Of a stretch of DNA of 64,000 nucleotides, positions 45,673 through 53,915 are shown in pieces; the first letter of the stretch is position 1; every line of letters begins with the position of its first letter. The notes beneath the pieces were generated by a model. It ran no database searches. It was not told where the DNA came from and saw only the letters and a program-made list of their open reading frames with translations. Source of the stretch: Streptococcus cristatus ATCC 51100 (GTDB lineage: Bacteria; Bacillota; Bacilli; Lactobacillales; Streptococcaceae); NCBI RefSeq assembly GCF_000222765.1, contig NZ_AFUE01000006.1, positions 310,001 through 374,000 on the forward strand, read 5' to 3'. The position numbers were made by a program, and so were the translations under genes.

Positions 45673-46625
45673 TATTCTTTGACCTCCTTATTCTTTTTAA
45701 AGAGCTTAGCCAAGCTAAATTCCCAAGTACCAAGCAAGCCGCCTGGACGGAAAATCATCACCAAGATTAGGGCAAGCGAATAAACAATCATCCGAACACT
45801 TGAGATATCTTGTAAAAGCATATTGAGGATACCCAATACCACTGCCGCAACGATTGCTCCAGTCATTGATCCCAGACCGCCAAAAACGACGATAATCAAG
45901 ACATTGATTGTATTGATAAAGGAATAGTCTTTTGGTACAACAGAACCGACAAATCCAGCCTGCAAAGAACCTGCAATAGAAGCTGTAATGGCTCCAAAAA
46001 CGAAAGCAATGACTTTAATTTTTGTTGTATTGACACCGACAGACTCTGCCGCAATCTCGTCCTCGCGAACAGACAAGGTGCTGCGTCCGATAGGACTGCG
46101 GAGGAAGTTAAGAGTCAAAATAGTTGTAATTACGACAAAAACATAAACCAATTGCCAAGAGGTAAAGTTAGGAATGGATAGGATACCTGCCGCACCATTA
46201 GTCAGGTCGCCTCCATTTACAATCAAAATCCGGATAATTTCAGAAACACCCAGCGTCGCAATTGCCAAATAGTCTCCCTTTAAGCGCAAGGTCGGAATAC
46301 CAACAAGCAGAGCTACTGCACCTGCAATCACAGCGCCAACCAACATAGCAATAAAGAAAGTCCCATAGTTTGGAGATTTAGAGCCCATGATAGCTACTGC
46401 ATAGGCACCAATGGCCATAAAGCCAGCATGCCCAAGCGAGAATTGCCCAGAAAAACCAACGATAAGATTGAGGCCAACAGCCAAGATAATATTAATCCCA
46501 ATCTGCTCAAAGATTTGCAGATAGAAAGGATTGAGAATACCTGTGCTAGCAAGCACTGTCATCAATAGATAGCCAAAGAGGATCAGAGCAAGCCATAACG
46601 CATTTACTTTTAAATTATTTTTCAT
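45672..46625 (-). CDS. livM: Branched-chain amino acid ABC transporter permease LivM
   Basis: This 317-residue membrane protein has about 8-10 helices. Family motifs are QIGINIILAVGLNLIVGFSG, FSLGHAGFMAIGAYAVA and the coupling segment IGRSTLSVREDEIAAESVGV. It is the second permease subunit, 3 bp downstream of livH. Confidence 0.94.
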   Translation of the reverse strand: MKNNLKVNALWLALILFGYLLMTVLASTGILNPFYLQIFEQIGINIILAVGLNLIVGFSGQFSLGHAGFMAIGAYAVAIMGSKSPNYGTFFIAMLVGAVIAGAVALLVGIPTLRLKGDYLAIATLGVSEIIRILIVNGGDLTNGAAGILSIPNFTSWQLVYVFVVITTILTLNFLRSPIGRSTLSVREDEIAAESVGVNTTKIKVIAFVFGAITASIAGSLQAGFVGSVVPKDYSFINTINVLIIVVFGGLGSMTGAIVAAVVLGILNMLLQDISSVRMIVYSLALILVMIFRPGGLLGTWEFSLAKLFKKNKEVKE

Positions 46626-46628
46626 ACA

Positions 46629-47510
46629 TTACACCTTCTCTTTCACATTTTTACCTAGAATACCAGCTGGACGGACCAATAGAATGATAATCAAGATCGC
46701 ATACACAATCGCATCACGGAAATCTGACAGTCCAACTGCTGTTGCAAAAGTTTCCAAGAGGCCGATTACAAAACCACCCAAAGCTGCCCCTGGGATGATA
46801 CCAATTCCTCCCAAAACTGCCGCAACAAAGGACTTGATACCTGGTGTCATTCCCATCAGTGGCTCAAGCGAGTTGTAGTAAAGGGCAATCAGTACCCCTG
46901 CTGCTCCTGCCAAGGCTGAACCCAAAGCAAAAGTAAAACTGATCGTACGATTGACATTAATCCCCATCAGCTGGGCAGCATCACTATCCACGGAAACAGC
47001 CCGCATGGCTTTACCCATTTTCGTCTTTTGCACAATAAACTGCAAACCAACCATGAGTAAAATAGAAATTCCCAAAATCATCAGTTGAATATTGGAAATC
47101 GAAATTGGCCCAAGCGTATAACGCACTGTTTTAATCACTTGAGGGAAGGAACGAGTATTGGCACCTACAAAGAAGACCATCCCGTACTCCAAGAGGAAAG
47201 AAACCCCAATTGCTGTGATCAAGGCTGCAATCCGCGTTGAATTGCGCAAAGGGCGATAGGCTAAGAACTCAATCACTACACCAAGGATCGCTGTTCCAAC
47301 CATAGATAAAATAAGGGCTACAAAGAAGTTTAGGTGAAGGGTGTTAATCAGGTAATATCCCATAAAAGCACCAATCATATAAATGTCTCCATGCGCGAAA
47401 TTAATCAGTTTGATAATTCCATAAACCATGGTATAACCCAAGGCCAGAAGCGCATAAACACTCCCCAAAATCAATCCATTAGCCAATTGCTGAAGAAATT
47501 GTTCGAGCAT
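46629..47510 (-). CDS. livH: Branched-chain amino acid ABC transporter permease LivH
   Basis: This 293-residue membrane protein starts MLEQFLQQLANGLILGSVYA, the LivH signature, and has YGIIKLINFAHGDIYMIGAF and the coupling segment MGKAMRAVSVDSDAAQLMGI. It lies 139 bp downstream of livJ, with a hairpin between. Confidence 0.94.
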   Translation of the reverse strand: MLEQFLQQLANGLILGSVYALLALGYTMVYGIIKLINFAHGDIYMIGAFMGYYLINTLHLNFFVALILSMVGTAILGVVIEFLAYRPLRNSTRIAALITAIGVSFLLEYGMVFFVGANTRSFPQVIKTVRYTLGPISISNIQLMILGISILLMVGLQFIVQKTKMGKAMRAVSVDSDAAQLMGINVNRTISFTFALGSALAGAAGVLIALYYNSLEPLMGMTPGIKSFVAAVLGGIGIIPGAALGGFVIGLLETFATAVGLSDFRDAIVYAILIIILLVRPAGILGKNVKEKV

Positions 47511-47620
47511 TCCACACCACTCTTTCTAATATAAAATAAGAGCAGAAACAACAATCTCAGACGAAGCCTTGTCTTGCCGTCTCTACTCAAACATCATAAG
47601 CAAGTAAGAAACAAGTCAAA

Positions 47621-47643
47621 GACTGGGTTTGTCCCCAGCCTCA
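47621..47643 (-). terminator. Hairpin between livJ and livH (probable attenuator)
   Basis: GGCTGGGGACAAACCCAGTC on the minus strand forms a stable short hairpin without a long T run. It probably stops part of the transcription after livJ, giving more binding protein than permease. Confidence 0.5.
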
Positions 47644-47649
47644 GACCCT

Positions 47650-48810
47650 TTATTCAGGTTTAACTGTTTCAACAGTTTCTACTTTACCATCTTTCAAACC
47701 AATCATCAAGGCTGTCTTCACAGGATTGTGATCTTTATCGATGGTAATAGATCCAGTAACTCCTTCAAAGTCTTTTAACTTAGCAAGGTTATCTTTAATA
47801 TCTACAGATGTTTTTGCACCCTTAGATGCTTCTGCTGCCATATAAACTGCATCATATGAAAGGGCTGCAAACATTGAAGGTTCTTCGTTATATTTAGCTT
47901 TGTAAGCTGCAACGAATTTCTTCGCTTTATCTGTCATGTCACCTGAAGTTGAGAAACCAGATACATAATAAACATTAGTTGCTGCTGCTGGAGTTGCTTG
48001 CTCAACGAACTTGGCATCGCTAAATCCATCAGGTCCAACGATTGTTTGGCTAATTCCCATACCACGCGCTTGGTTCACCAATTTACCAGCTTCTGTGTAG
48101 TAACCTAGTACAACCAGTGAATCAAATTCTTTGCCTTTGATCTTTGTCAAAGCAGCTTGGAAATCTGAGTCACCAGAAGCAAAGGTTTCTGTCGTAACGA
48201 TTTCACCCTTGTATTCTTTCTTGAAGGCTTCGGCCATTCCTTTAGCATAGTCGCTTGAGTTGTCATAATAGAGTACAACTTTCTTAGCTTTCAAGTTTTC
48301 TGTTACATATTTAGAGATGACTTTACCTTGGTAACTATCAGTAAAGGTTGCACGATACAGATAGTCTTGATTTTTTGTCAAATCATCCTGTGTAGCACTT
48401 GGTGTTACCAAAGGCACACCAGCTTTACCTGCATTGGCAATTGCAGCCGCAACCCCACCTGAAGTCGCAGGACCGATGATTGTATTCACCTTATCTTGAG
48501 TCGCCAAGCTTGTAGAAATAGTAGCTGCTTCTGCTGTTTCTGATTTGTTGTCTTTATCAGTTACTTCGATCTTCTTGCCGTCTACACCACCAGCTGCGTT
48601 GATTTCATCAACAGCAAGTTGAGCACCGTGTTGTTCTGCAGTACCGTAAGCCGCTACAGCGCCAGTTTCTTCAAAGTTGAAACCGAACTTAAGTGTTTTA
48701 CCGATTTCTGTTCCAGTAGCAGATGAGTTGTTTGTAGAAACTTCTCCACAGGCTGCTAGAAGCGCAGCACTAGCAAAAGCTACAAGCGAAAGTGCAAATT
48801 TTTTCTTCAT
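47650..48810 (-). CDS. livJ: Branched-chain amino acid ABC transporter substrate-binding lipoprotein LivJ
   Basis: This 386-residue lipoprotein has signal KKKFALSLVAFASAALLAAC with the lipid-modified Cys at about 21. The periplasmic-binding-protein type 1 fold shows LKFGFNFEETGAVAAYGTAE, GPATSGGVAAAIA, VPLVTPSATQDDLT and YDAVYMAAEA. It catches Leu, Ile or Val outside the membrane for LivHMGF. The operon has a sigma-A promoter with a CodY-like box inside. Confidence 0.94.
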   Translation of the reverse strand: MKKKFALSLVAFASAALLAACGEVSTNNSSATGTEIGKTLKFGFNFEETGAVAAYGTAEQHGAQLAVDEINAAGGVDGKKIEVTDKDNKSETAEAATISTSLATQDKVNTIIGPATSGGVAAAIANAGKAGVPLVTPSATQDDLTKNQDYLYRATFTDSYQGKVISKYVTENLKAKKVVLYYDNSSDYAKGMAEAFKKEYKGEIVTTETFASGDSDFQAALTKIKGKEFDSLVVLGYYTEAGKLVNQARGMGISQTIVGPDGFSDAKFVEQATPAAATNVYYVSGFSTSGDMTDKAKKFVAAYKAKYNEEPSMFAALSYDAVYMAAEASKGAKTSVDIKDNLAKLKDFEGVTGSITIDKDHNPVKTALMIGLKDGKVETVETVKPE

Positions 48811-48862
48811 GAATAATCTCCTCTATTTTGTTTTTTGCTTTGTTTGCAAATGATATAGTAAG

Positions 48863-48891
48863 AATATACCGAATTATCTGACAATTGTCAA
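48863..48891 (-). promoter_or_regulatory. Promoter of the liv operon
   Basis: The minus strand reads TTGACA, 17 bp, TATATT, about 50 bp before the livJ start. Confidence 0.75.
48872..48886 (-). promoter_or_regulatory. CodY-like operator inside the liv promoter
   Basis: AATTGTCAGATAATT differs from the CodY consensus AATTTTCWGAAAATT at two of 15 positions and fills the spacer between -35 and -10. Repression by CodY when branched-chain amino acids are plentiful would fit the gene function. Confidence 0.55.
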
Positions 48892-48909
48892 CCCAAAGAA
48901 GCTATTTTT

Positions 48910-49179
48910 TTAAATAATAGCGTTTTCTTGGTTTCTAAATAAACTTCCAACAAAATTCGTATCCAGATTTTGAATCTCGCAAGTCTGGATTTTTTTGATA
49001 TAGGACTCTTTTGACAGGCTCTCCTTCAGAGAATCCACCTGATCTTTTGCCACATAAAGCTGCAAATAACGGTGTTTTTTAGAATGATAAATAATATCTC
49101 CAACATGAGCCAGCTTCTTTGCATCTCGATTATAGTATAGATGAATAATGAAGCCCATTCGTTCCTCTTTTTTAAACAT
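48910..49179 (-). CDS. YlbG-like DUF2129 protein
   Basis: This 89-residue cytosolic protein contains the DUF2129 pattern [21 protein letters not shown] and [14 protein letters not shown]. It is conserved in Firmicutes and its function is not established. It lies between clpP and livJ, the usual streptococcal position. The start used is the first ATG ([10 protein letters not shown]); ATG eight codons in is possible. Confidence 0.8.
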   Translation of the reverse strand: MFKKEERMGFIIHLYYNRDAKKLAHVGDIIYHSKKHRYLQLYVAKDQVDSLKESLSKESYIKKIQTCEIQNLDTNFVGSLFRNQENAII

Positions 49180-49265
49180 GACAATCCTCTCTGGTCATTT
49201 GTACTCTATTGATTATATCAAAAAAAGCCCGCAAATGGGGCATTTTTCCTAGTTATAAATGAAAA

Positions 49266-49856
49266 CTAGCTAAGATTATTATTAGCCATGATTTCATCGA
49301 TAAAACCATATTCCAAGGTTTCTTGGGCACTCATCCAGTAATCACGTTCTGCATCTGCGTGAATCTGCTCAACCGATTTACCAGAATTGTCGGCAAGAAT
49401 TTGCTCCAAGGTCCTACGAGTCTTAAGCAAATGCTCTGCTGCAATGGCCATATCTGTTTGCTGAGTACCGCCACCAGTACCACCCATCGGCTGGTGAATC
49501 ATATACTCTGCATTTGGAAGCATGAATCGTTTGCCCTTAGCACCGCTAGAAGCAATGATAGTTCCCATGCTAGCTGCCATTCCCATGACAATCGTCTGCA
49601 CATCAGACTTAATAAAGTTCATGGTATCTACAATCGCCAATCCCGCTGACACAGAGCCACCAGGAGTATTAACATAAAGATAGATGTCCTTGGTGCTGTC
49701 TTGTGCATCTAGGAAAAGCAGTTGCGCAATAACAGAATTAGCCATATTGTCCTCAACAGGACCCGTCAGCATGATAATACGGTCTTTTAAAAGGCGTGAG
49801 TAAATGTCATAAGAACGCTCACCACGGCTGGTTTGTTCAATAACTACAGGAATCAT
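49266..49856 (-). CDS. clpP: ATP-dependent Clp protease proteolytic subunit
   Basis: This 196-residue serine protease forms the ClpP barrel that works with ClpC, ClpE or ClpX. The catalytic Ser is in [19 protein letters not shown], the His in YMIHQPMGG, and the Asp in [10 protein letters not shown]-type context. The start is ATG 49856 ([20 protein letters not shown]), with AAGGAG at the right distance; an in-frame ATG 18 bp upstream overlaps that site. A perfect CtsR operator covers the promoter. Confidence 0.97.
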   Translation of the reverse strand: MIPVVIEQTSRGERSYDIYSRLLKDRIIMLTGPVEDNMANSVIAQLLFLDAQDSTKDIYLYVNTPGGSVSAGLAIVDTMNFIKSDVQTIVMGMAASMGTIIASSGAKGKRFMLPNAEYMIHQPMGGTGGGTQQTDMAIAAEHLLKTRRTLEQILADNSGKSVEQIHADAERDYWMSAQETLEYGFIDEIMANNNLS

Positions 49857-49888
49857 GAATATTTTCTCCTTCATTCGATCTATTCATT

Positions 49889-49917
49889 ATTATATCTTTT
49901 TGGTCAAAAAAGGTCAA
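49889..49917 (-). promoter_or_regulatory. Promoter of clpP
   Basis: The minus strand reads TTGACC, 17 bp, TATAAT, about 33 bp before the start codon. Confidence 0.75.
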
Positions 49918-49918
49918 A
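49902..49918 (+). promoter_or_regulatory. CtsR operator of clpP
   Basis: GGTCAAA-AAA-GGTCAAA is the exact CtsR heptad direct repeat with a 3-bp spacer. It overlaps the -35 region, so CtsR binding would block clpP until heat or other stress. Confidence 0.85.
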
Positions 49919-50027
49919 TATTTGCTTTCTCTGTCGGATGACAGAAAGCAGCGCTGAGATTATCTTTGGTTTAGAAAGCACAAATCCACCGATTTAGCAG
50001 AACTTTCCTTTTTACAGTTTCTAGCTA

Positions 50028-50657
50028 TTATTTTGTACCAAAGAGGCGGTCACCAGCATCTCCGAGACCTGGAACGATGTAGCCGTGCTCATTAAGATGA
50101 TCATCAAGGGCAGCAGTGAAGATATCTACATCAGGATGAGCATCCTGCAAGGCTTTGACACCTTCTGGAGCAGACACTAAGCAGACAAAGGTGATGTTGC
50201 TTGCACCACGTTTTTTAAGTGAATCTACAGCCAAAATAGCAGATCCACCCGTAGCCAACATTGGATCGACAACAAAGATTTGACGTTGGTCAATGTCTTC
50301 TGGCAATTTTACCAAATATTCAACTGGCTTCAAGGTCTCTTCATCACGGTACATTCCGATGTGGCCGACTTTAGCAGCAGGAACCAAGCTCAGGAGACCA
50401 TCCACCATACCGATACCAGCCCGCAAGATTGGGACAATAGCCAATTTTTTCCCTGCAATCTGCTTTTGAACTGTTTTCGTAATTGGTGTTTCAATTTCTA
50501 CATCTTCAAGTGGTAAATCGCGCAAAACTTCGTATCCCATCAGCATTGCGATTTCATCTACCAATTCACGAAAAGCTTTAGTAGAGGTATCTGTACGACG
50601 CAAGATAGATAATTTATGCTGAATGAGTGGATGAGCGATAACTTCAAGTTTTCCCAT
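50028..50657 (-). CDS. upp: Uracil phosphoribosyltransferase
   Basis: This 209-residue enzyme makes UMP from uracil and PRPP. PRPP-binding [20 protein letters not shown] is clear, together with [15 protein letters not shown] and the C-terminal [18 protein letters not shown]. The start is ATG 50657 ([17 protein letters not shown]) with GAAGGA ahead. It lies upstream of clpP, with an imperfect hairpin (49923-49949) between. Confidence 0.97.
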   Translation of the reverse strand: MGKLEVIAHPLIQHKLSILRRTDTSTKAFRELVDEIAMLMGYEVLRDLPLEDVEIETPITKTVQKQIAGKKLAIVPILRAGIGMVDGLLSLVPAAKVGHIGMYRDEETLKPVEYLVKLPEDIDQRQIFVVDPMLATGGSAILAVDSLKKRGASNITFVCLVSAPEGVKALQDAHPDVDIFTAALDDHLNEHGYIVPGLGDAGDRLFGTK

Positions 50658-50710
50658 GATTGGATTTCCTTCTTTCAATTTATTCTTCTTATTATATCAA
50701 AAAAGAAGAA

Positions 50711-50739
50711 AAAAGGCTTGCAACAAGCAAACCTTTTCA
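50711..50739 (-). terminator. Terminator of the rnc-smc-ftsY operon
   Basis: AAAAGG-TTT-GCTTG-TTG-CAAGC-CCTTTT-like stem with one bulge, followed by TTTTTTC on the minus strand, 62 bp after ftsY. Confidence 0.7.
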
Positions 50740-50801
50740 TCTATTTTGATTACTTTTTGATAGAAGAGTTTGATTTCAATTTAGGCTTTATTGATAGACT
50801 A

Positions 50802-52298
50802 TTACACCAAACCTTCTAAGAGGCCTCTCATAAAGTTCTCAGAATTAAACTCGCCGATGTCGTCAATTTTCTCGCCAAAACCAATCAGTTTCACTGGAAT
50901 ATCCAGTTCCTGACGAATGGCAAGAACAACCCCACCGCGCGCAGTTCCGTCAATCTTAGTCAGGACAATACCTGTCACAGGTGTGATTTTTGAAAATTCC
51001 TTGGCTTGAACCAGCGCATTTTGACCCGTAGAGGCATCCAAGGCCAAGAAAGTTTCATGTGGCGCTGCTGGATCTACCCGCTTGATAATGCGACCGATTT
51101 TTTCCAGCTCTGCCATGAGATTGTCTTTATTTTGCAAGCGACCAGCTGTATCGATCATGAGAATATCAACATTTTCAGCCTTGGCTCTTTCCAAACCGTC
51201 AAACACGACACTGGCAGGATCGCTCTTTTCTGGACCAGTCACAACGGGCACATCGACTCGACGCCCCCACTCAGCCAACTGGGCAACAGCTCCAGCCCGG
51301 AAGGTATCTGCTGCCACCAGCATCACTTTTTTACCTTCTTGCTTGTATTTATAGGCCAATTTGCCTATTGAGGTCGTCTTCCCTACTCCATTTACACCGA
51401 CAAAGAGCATGACAGTCAAACCGTTTTGGAAATTGATTTTTTCATTAAAGCGGCCATCTTTCTCATAAATGTCCACCAATTTTTCAATAATCAGCTGGCG
51501 CAAGGCGTCTGGTTTCTTAGCATTTTCTAGACGTGCTTCATAGCGCAAGTCCTCAGTTAGGTTGGAAGCTACCTGCACACCGACATCACTGGTAATCAGC
51601 AGTTCTTCCAAGTCTTCAAAGAAATCTTCGTCAACTGAGCGGAAATTTGCAAAGAAGGCATTGAGACGAGCACCAAATCCAGTCCGCGTCTTTTTGAGAC
51701 TGCGGTCATACTTTTCTTGGACGCTCTCTTCCTGGTATTCAGCCGTTTCTGCTTGAGGTAGTTCTTCCTCTGCCTCTTCTCCATACTCGGTCGAAGCTAC
51801 TTGTGACGAAGCGCTTGCTTCCTGCTCACTTGATACTTCTTGCTCTGGTTCGTGGCTGATTTGCTCTCTAGCTGCAGCCAAACGCTCCTGCAATTCTTGG
51901 TAATAATCTCTGCTTTCAGTCGCCGCTTCTGATTCGCTATTACTTTCCAAAGCTTGATTTTCTGAAGTTTCAGACTGCTCTTCTGCTTCAGCCAAAACTT
52001 GTTCAGGAATTTCCTGATCTTCAAGCACTGGTTCAGATAAGTCAGCTTGTTGACTAGTTGGGGCAAATTCCTGCTCAGAAATTGCTGAAACTGCAGGCTC
52101 TGTATTCTCTTCTGGCACAGATTCTACTATCGGAGTTTCCGCTGTTTCTTCACTAGAAGCAGCAAGGGGCTGGGGTTTTGCCTCAGCTGGAACTTCAGTC
52201 TCTGTAGTCTGATAACTCTCCTCTGCCTGTTCCTCTATCTGGGGCTTTTCTTCAAGTTCCTCTTTTTTACGTCCAAAAAGACGGTCAAATAATCCCAT
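50802..52298 (-). CDS. ftsY: Signal recognition particle receptor FtsY
   Basis: This 498-residue SRP receptor GTPase delivers ribosome-SRP complexes to the Sec translocon. The N-terminus MGLFDRLFGRKKEE is a membrane-binding helix. Residues about 20-195 are a long, Glu/Gln/Ser-rich acidic region. The NG domain has GVNGVGKTTSIGKLA, DTFRAGAVAQLAEW, DTAGRLQNKDNLM and TKIDGTARGG. It is the last gene of the operon, 3 bp after the HAD gene. Confidence 0.97.
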   Translation of the reverse strand: MGLFDRLFGRKKEELEEKPQIEEQAEESYQTTETEVPAEAKPQPLAASSEETAETPIVESVPEENTEPAVSAISEQEFAPTSQQADLSEPVLEDQEIPEQVLAEAEEQSETSENQALESNSESEAATESRDYYQELQERLAAAREQISHEPEQEVSSEQEASASSQVASTEYGEEAEEELPQAETAEYQEESVQEKYDRSLKKTRTGFGARLNAFFANFRSVDEDFFEDLEELLITSDVGVQVASNLTEDLRYEARLENAKKPDALRQLIIEKLVDIYEKDGRFNEKINFQNGLTVMLFVGVNGVGKTTSIGKLAYKYKQEGKKVMLVAADTFRAGAVAQLAEWGRRVDVPVVTGPEKSDPASVVFDGLERAKAENVDILMIDTAGRLQNKDNLMAELEKIGRIIKRVDPAAPHETFLALDASTGQNALVQAKEFSKITPVTGIVLTKIDGTARGGVVLAIRQELDIPVKLIGFGEKIDDIGEFNSENFMRGLLEGLV

Positions 52299-52301
52299 TC
52301 T

Positions 52302-53120
52302 TTAGTTCTCCTTCAATACATATTTCCGAATTGCCCAAGCAACTGCATCTTCATCATTGGTCATCGGGGTGACAACTTCTGCGACTTCCTTGACTTCTGG
52401 CACGGCATTTTGCATGGCTACTCCTAGACCAGCCCAAGCAATCATTGACAAATCATTGGCTTCGTCACCGCAGGCCATAACTTGGCTTTTATCAATTCCC
52501 AAGTGGGCAATCAGTTTCTCCAAACCAGTCGCCTTGTGGACATTTTTCGGTGACCATTCCAGCAACATTTCTCGTGATTTGAAAATTTCATACTGGTCAA
52601 ACAGTTCGGGCGAAATGTGAGGAATGGCTACGTCCAGCGGTTCCTGAGCAAAGGCTGTGACGCATTTATTGTAGGTAATCTGGCTAGAAAGGTCTTCAAA
52701 AGCAATGGATTCAAAGTTCAGAGCTGGATTAAACTCCGCATATAGCGATGCTTGGTCTGATTGAATCTGATAAACCAAGCCACCATCAATCGCATCCAGA
52801 GGCAGACCCAATTTCTCAGTCTCTTCATAAATTCTAGCTACATCATCGTAGGCAAAGACCGTTTTATCTAAAATTTCGCCAGTATTGCGCTGAACCAAAC
52901 CACCATTAAAGGTAATGGTGTATTCATCTACCTGACCATCGGTGCCCAGTTCATGCAGAAAAAATTCCATAGCCTTAAGCGGACGCCCTGTGGTCAATAC
53001 AATTTTGACACCCTGCTGTTGAGCCGCTTTGAGCGCTGCTAGATTCTCTTCAGAAATCTTTTTATCCGTGGTCAAAAGCGTCCCGTCCAAATCCAAAGCA
53101 ATCAATTTAATATCAGCCAT
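52302..53120 (-). CDS. Cof-type HAD-IIB sugar/nucleotide phosphatase (first of two)
   Basis: This 272-residue HAD phosphatase has motif I LIALDLDGTLL (nucleophile Asp near 10), motif II VLTTGRP, the C2 cap, and motif IV ACGDEANDLSMIAWAG. The substrate is unknown; the family acts on sugar phosphates, flavin or pyridoxal phosphates. It sits between the second HAD gene and ftsY in the smc operon, overlapping its neighbour by one base. Confidence 0.88.
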   Translation of the reverse strand: MADIKLIALDLDGTLLTTDKKISEENLAALKAAQQQGVKIVLTTGRPLKAMEFFLHELGTDGQVDEYTITFNGGLVQRNTGEILDKTVFAYDDVARIYEETEKLGLPLDAIDGGLVYQIQSDQASLYAEFNPALNFESIAFEDLSSQITYNKCVTAFAQEPLDVAIPHISPELFDQYEIFKSREMLLEWSPKNVHKATGLEKLIAHLGIDKSQVMACGDEANDLSMIAWAGLGVAMQNAVPEVKEVAEVVTPMTNDEDAVAWAIRKYVLKEN

Positions 53121-53914
53121 TACAAGCCCTCCATGTAGGTCATAACAGATTGGGCCGCATGGTGGCCAATCACTTCTTTCGCAACTGCCAAAATTTCCAG
53201 TCGCGCATTTTCCGGTGCAATCGGGTGTCCTACCACCTGCATCATATGCAGGTCATTGAGATTATCACCAAAAGCCATAACTTGATCCATCTCTAGACCT
53301 AGCTTCTTAGCCAGCTCGACAAGAGCCACCCCTTTATCCACGTAATCCAGCACGATATCAATCGACTTATAGCCCGTTGTCATCGCCTTGACACCTGCGA
53401 CATTCTCATTGACCCAGGCTTCGCCATCGGCCACTGTTTCTTCGCTGAAATTGGTCGTAAATTTAAAGATCTCGTCTGTAATCTCACTAAAATCAGCAAC
53501 TTTTTGGATATTTTCATTATAATTAGCGCTGAAAGAGAGATAAGTCGGATCTACTGTCTCTAGGACATAACAGCCTTTTTTCCCTGTTAGGAGCAACTCG
53601 TTGATATTGACAAAGGGCGACTCCTTGAGCTTGTCAAATACCTTGAGATAAAATTCTCTTGGCATGGTTGCTTCGTATAGATCTTTTCCTCGGAACTCTA
53701 CAAGGCTGCCATTTTCCGCGATAAAGATAATATCATCCCGAACTTCATGAAAGAGCTTTTCAAGAGAAAGAATTCCTCGACCGCTGGCAACAGCAAAGTA
53801 GATGCCCTTTTCTCGAAACTGAGCTAGCAGGTGCTTGAGCCGCTCCATATCAAACTGGCCCTTGTCATCTAAAAAAGTACCGTCCATATCTGTTGCTACT
53901 AATTTTATGCTCAT
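53120..53914 (-). CDS. Cof-type HAD-IIB phosphatase (second of two)
   Basis: This 264-residue HAD phosphatase has motif I LVATDMDGTFLDD, motif II AVASGRG and motif IV AFGDNLNDLHMMQVVG. The pair of adjacent HAD genes between smc and ftsY is common in streptococci. They share the fold but differ in cap sequence, so they probably have different substrates. Confidence 0.88.
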   Translation of the reverse strand: MSIKLVATDMDGTFLDDKGQFDMERLKHLLAQFREKGIYFAVASGRGILSLEKLFHEVRDDIIFIAENGSLVEFRGKDLYEATMPREFYLKVFDKLKESPFVNINELLLTGKKGCYVLETVDPTYLSFSANYNENIQKVADFSEITDEIFKFTTNFSEETVADGEAWVNENVAGVKAMTTGYKSIDIVLDYVDKGVALVELAKKLGLEMDQVMAFGDNLNDLHMMQVVGHPIAPENARLEILAVAKEVIGHHAAQSVMTYMEGL

Positions 53915-53915
53915 A

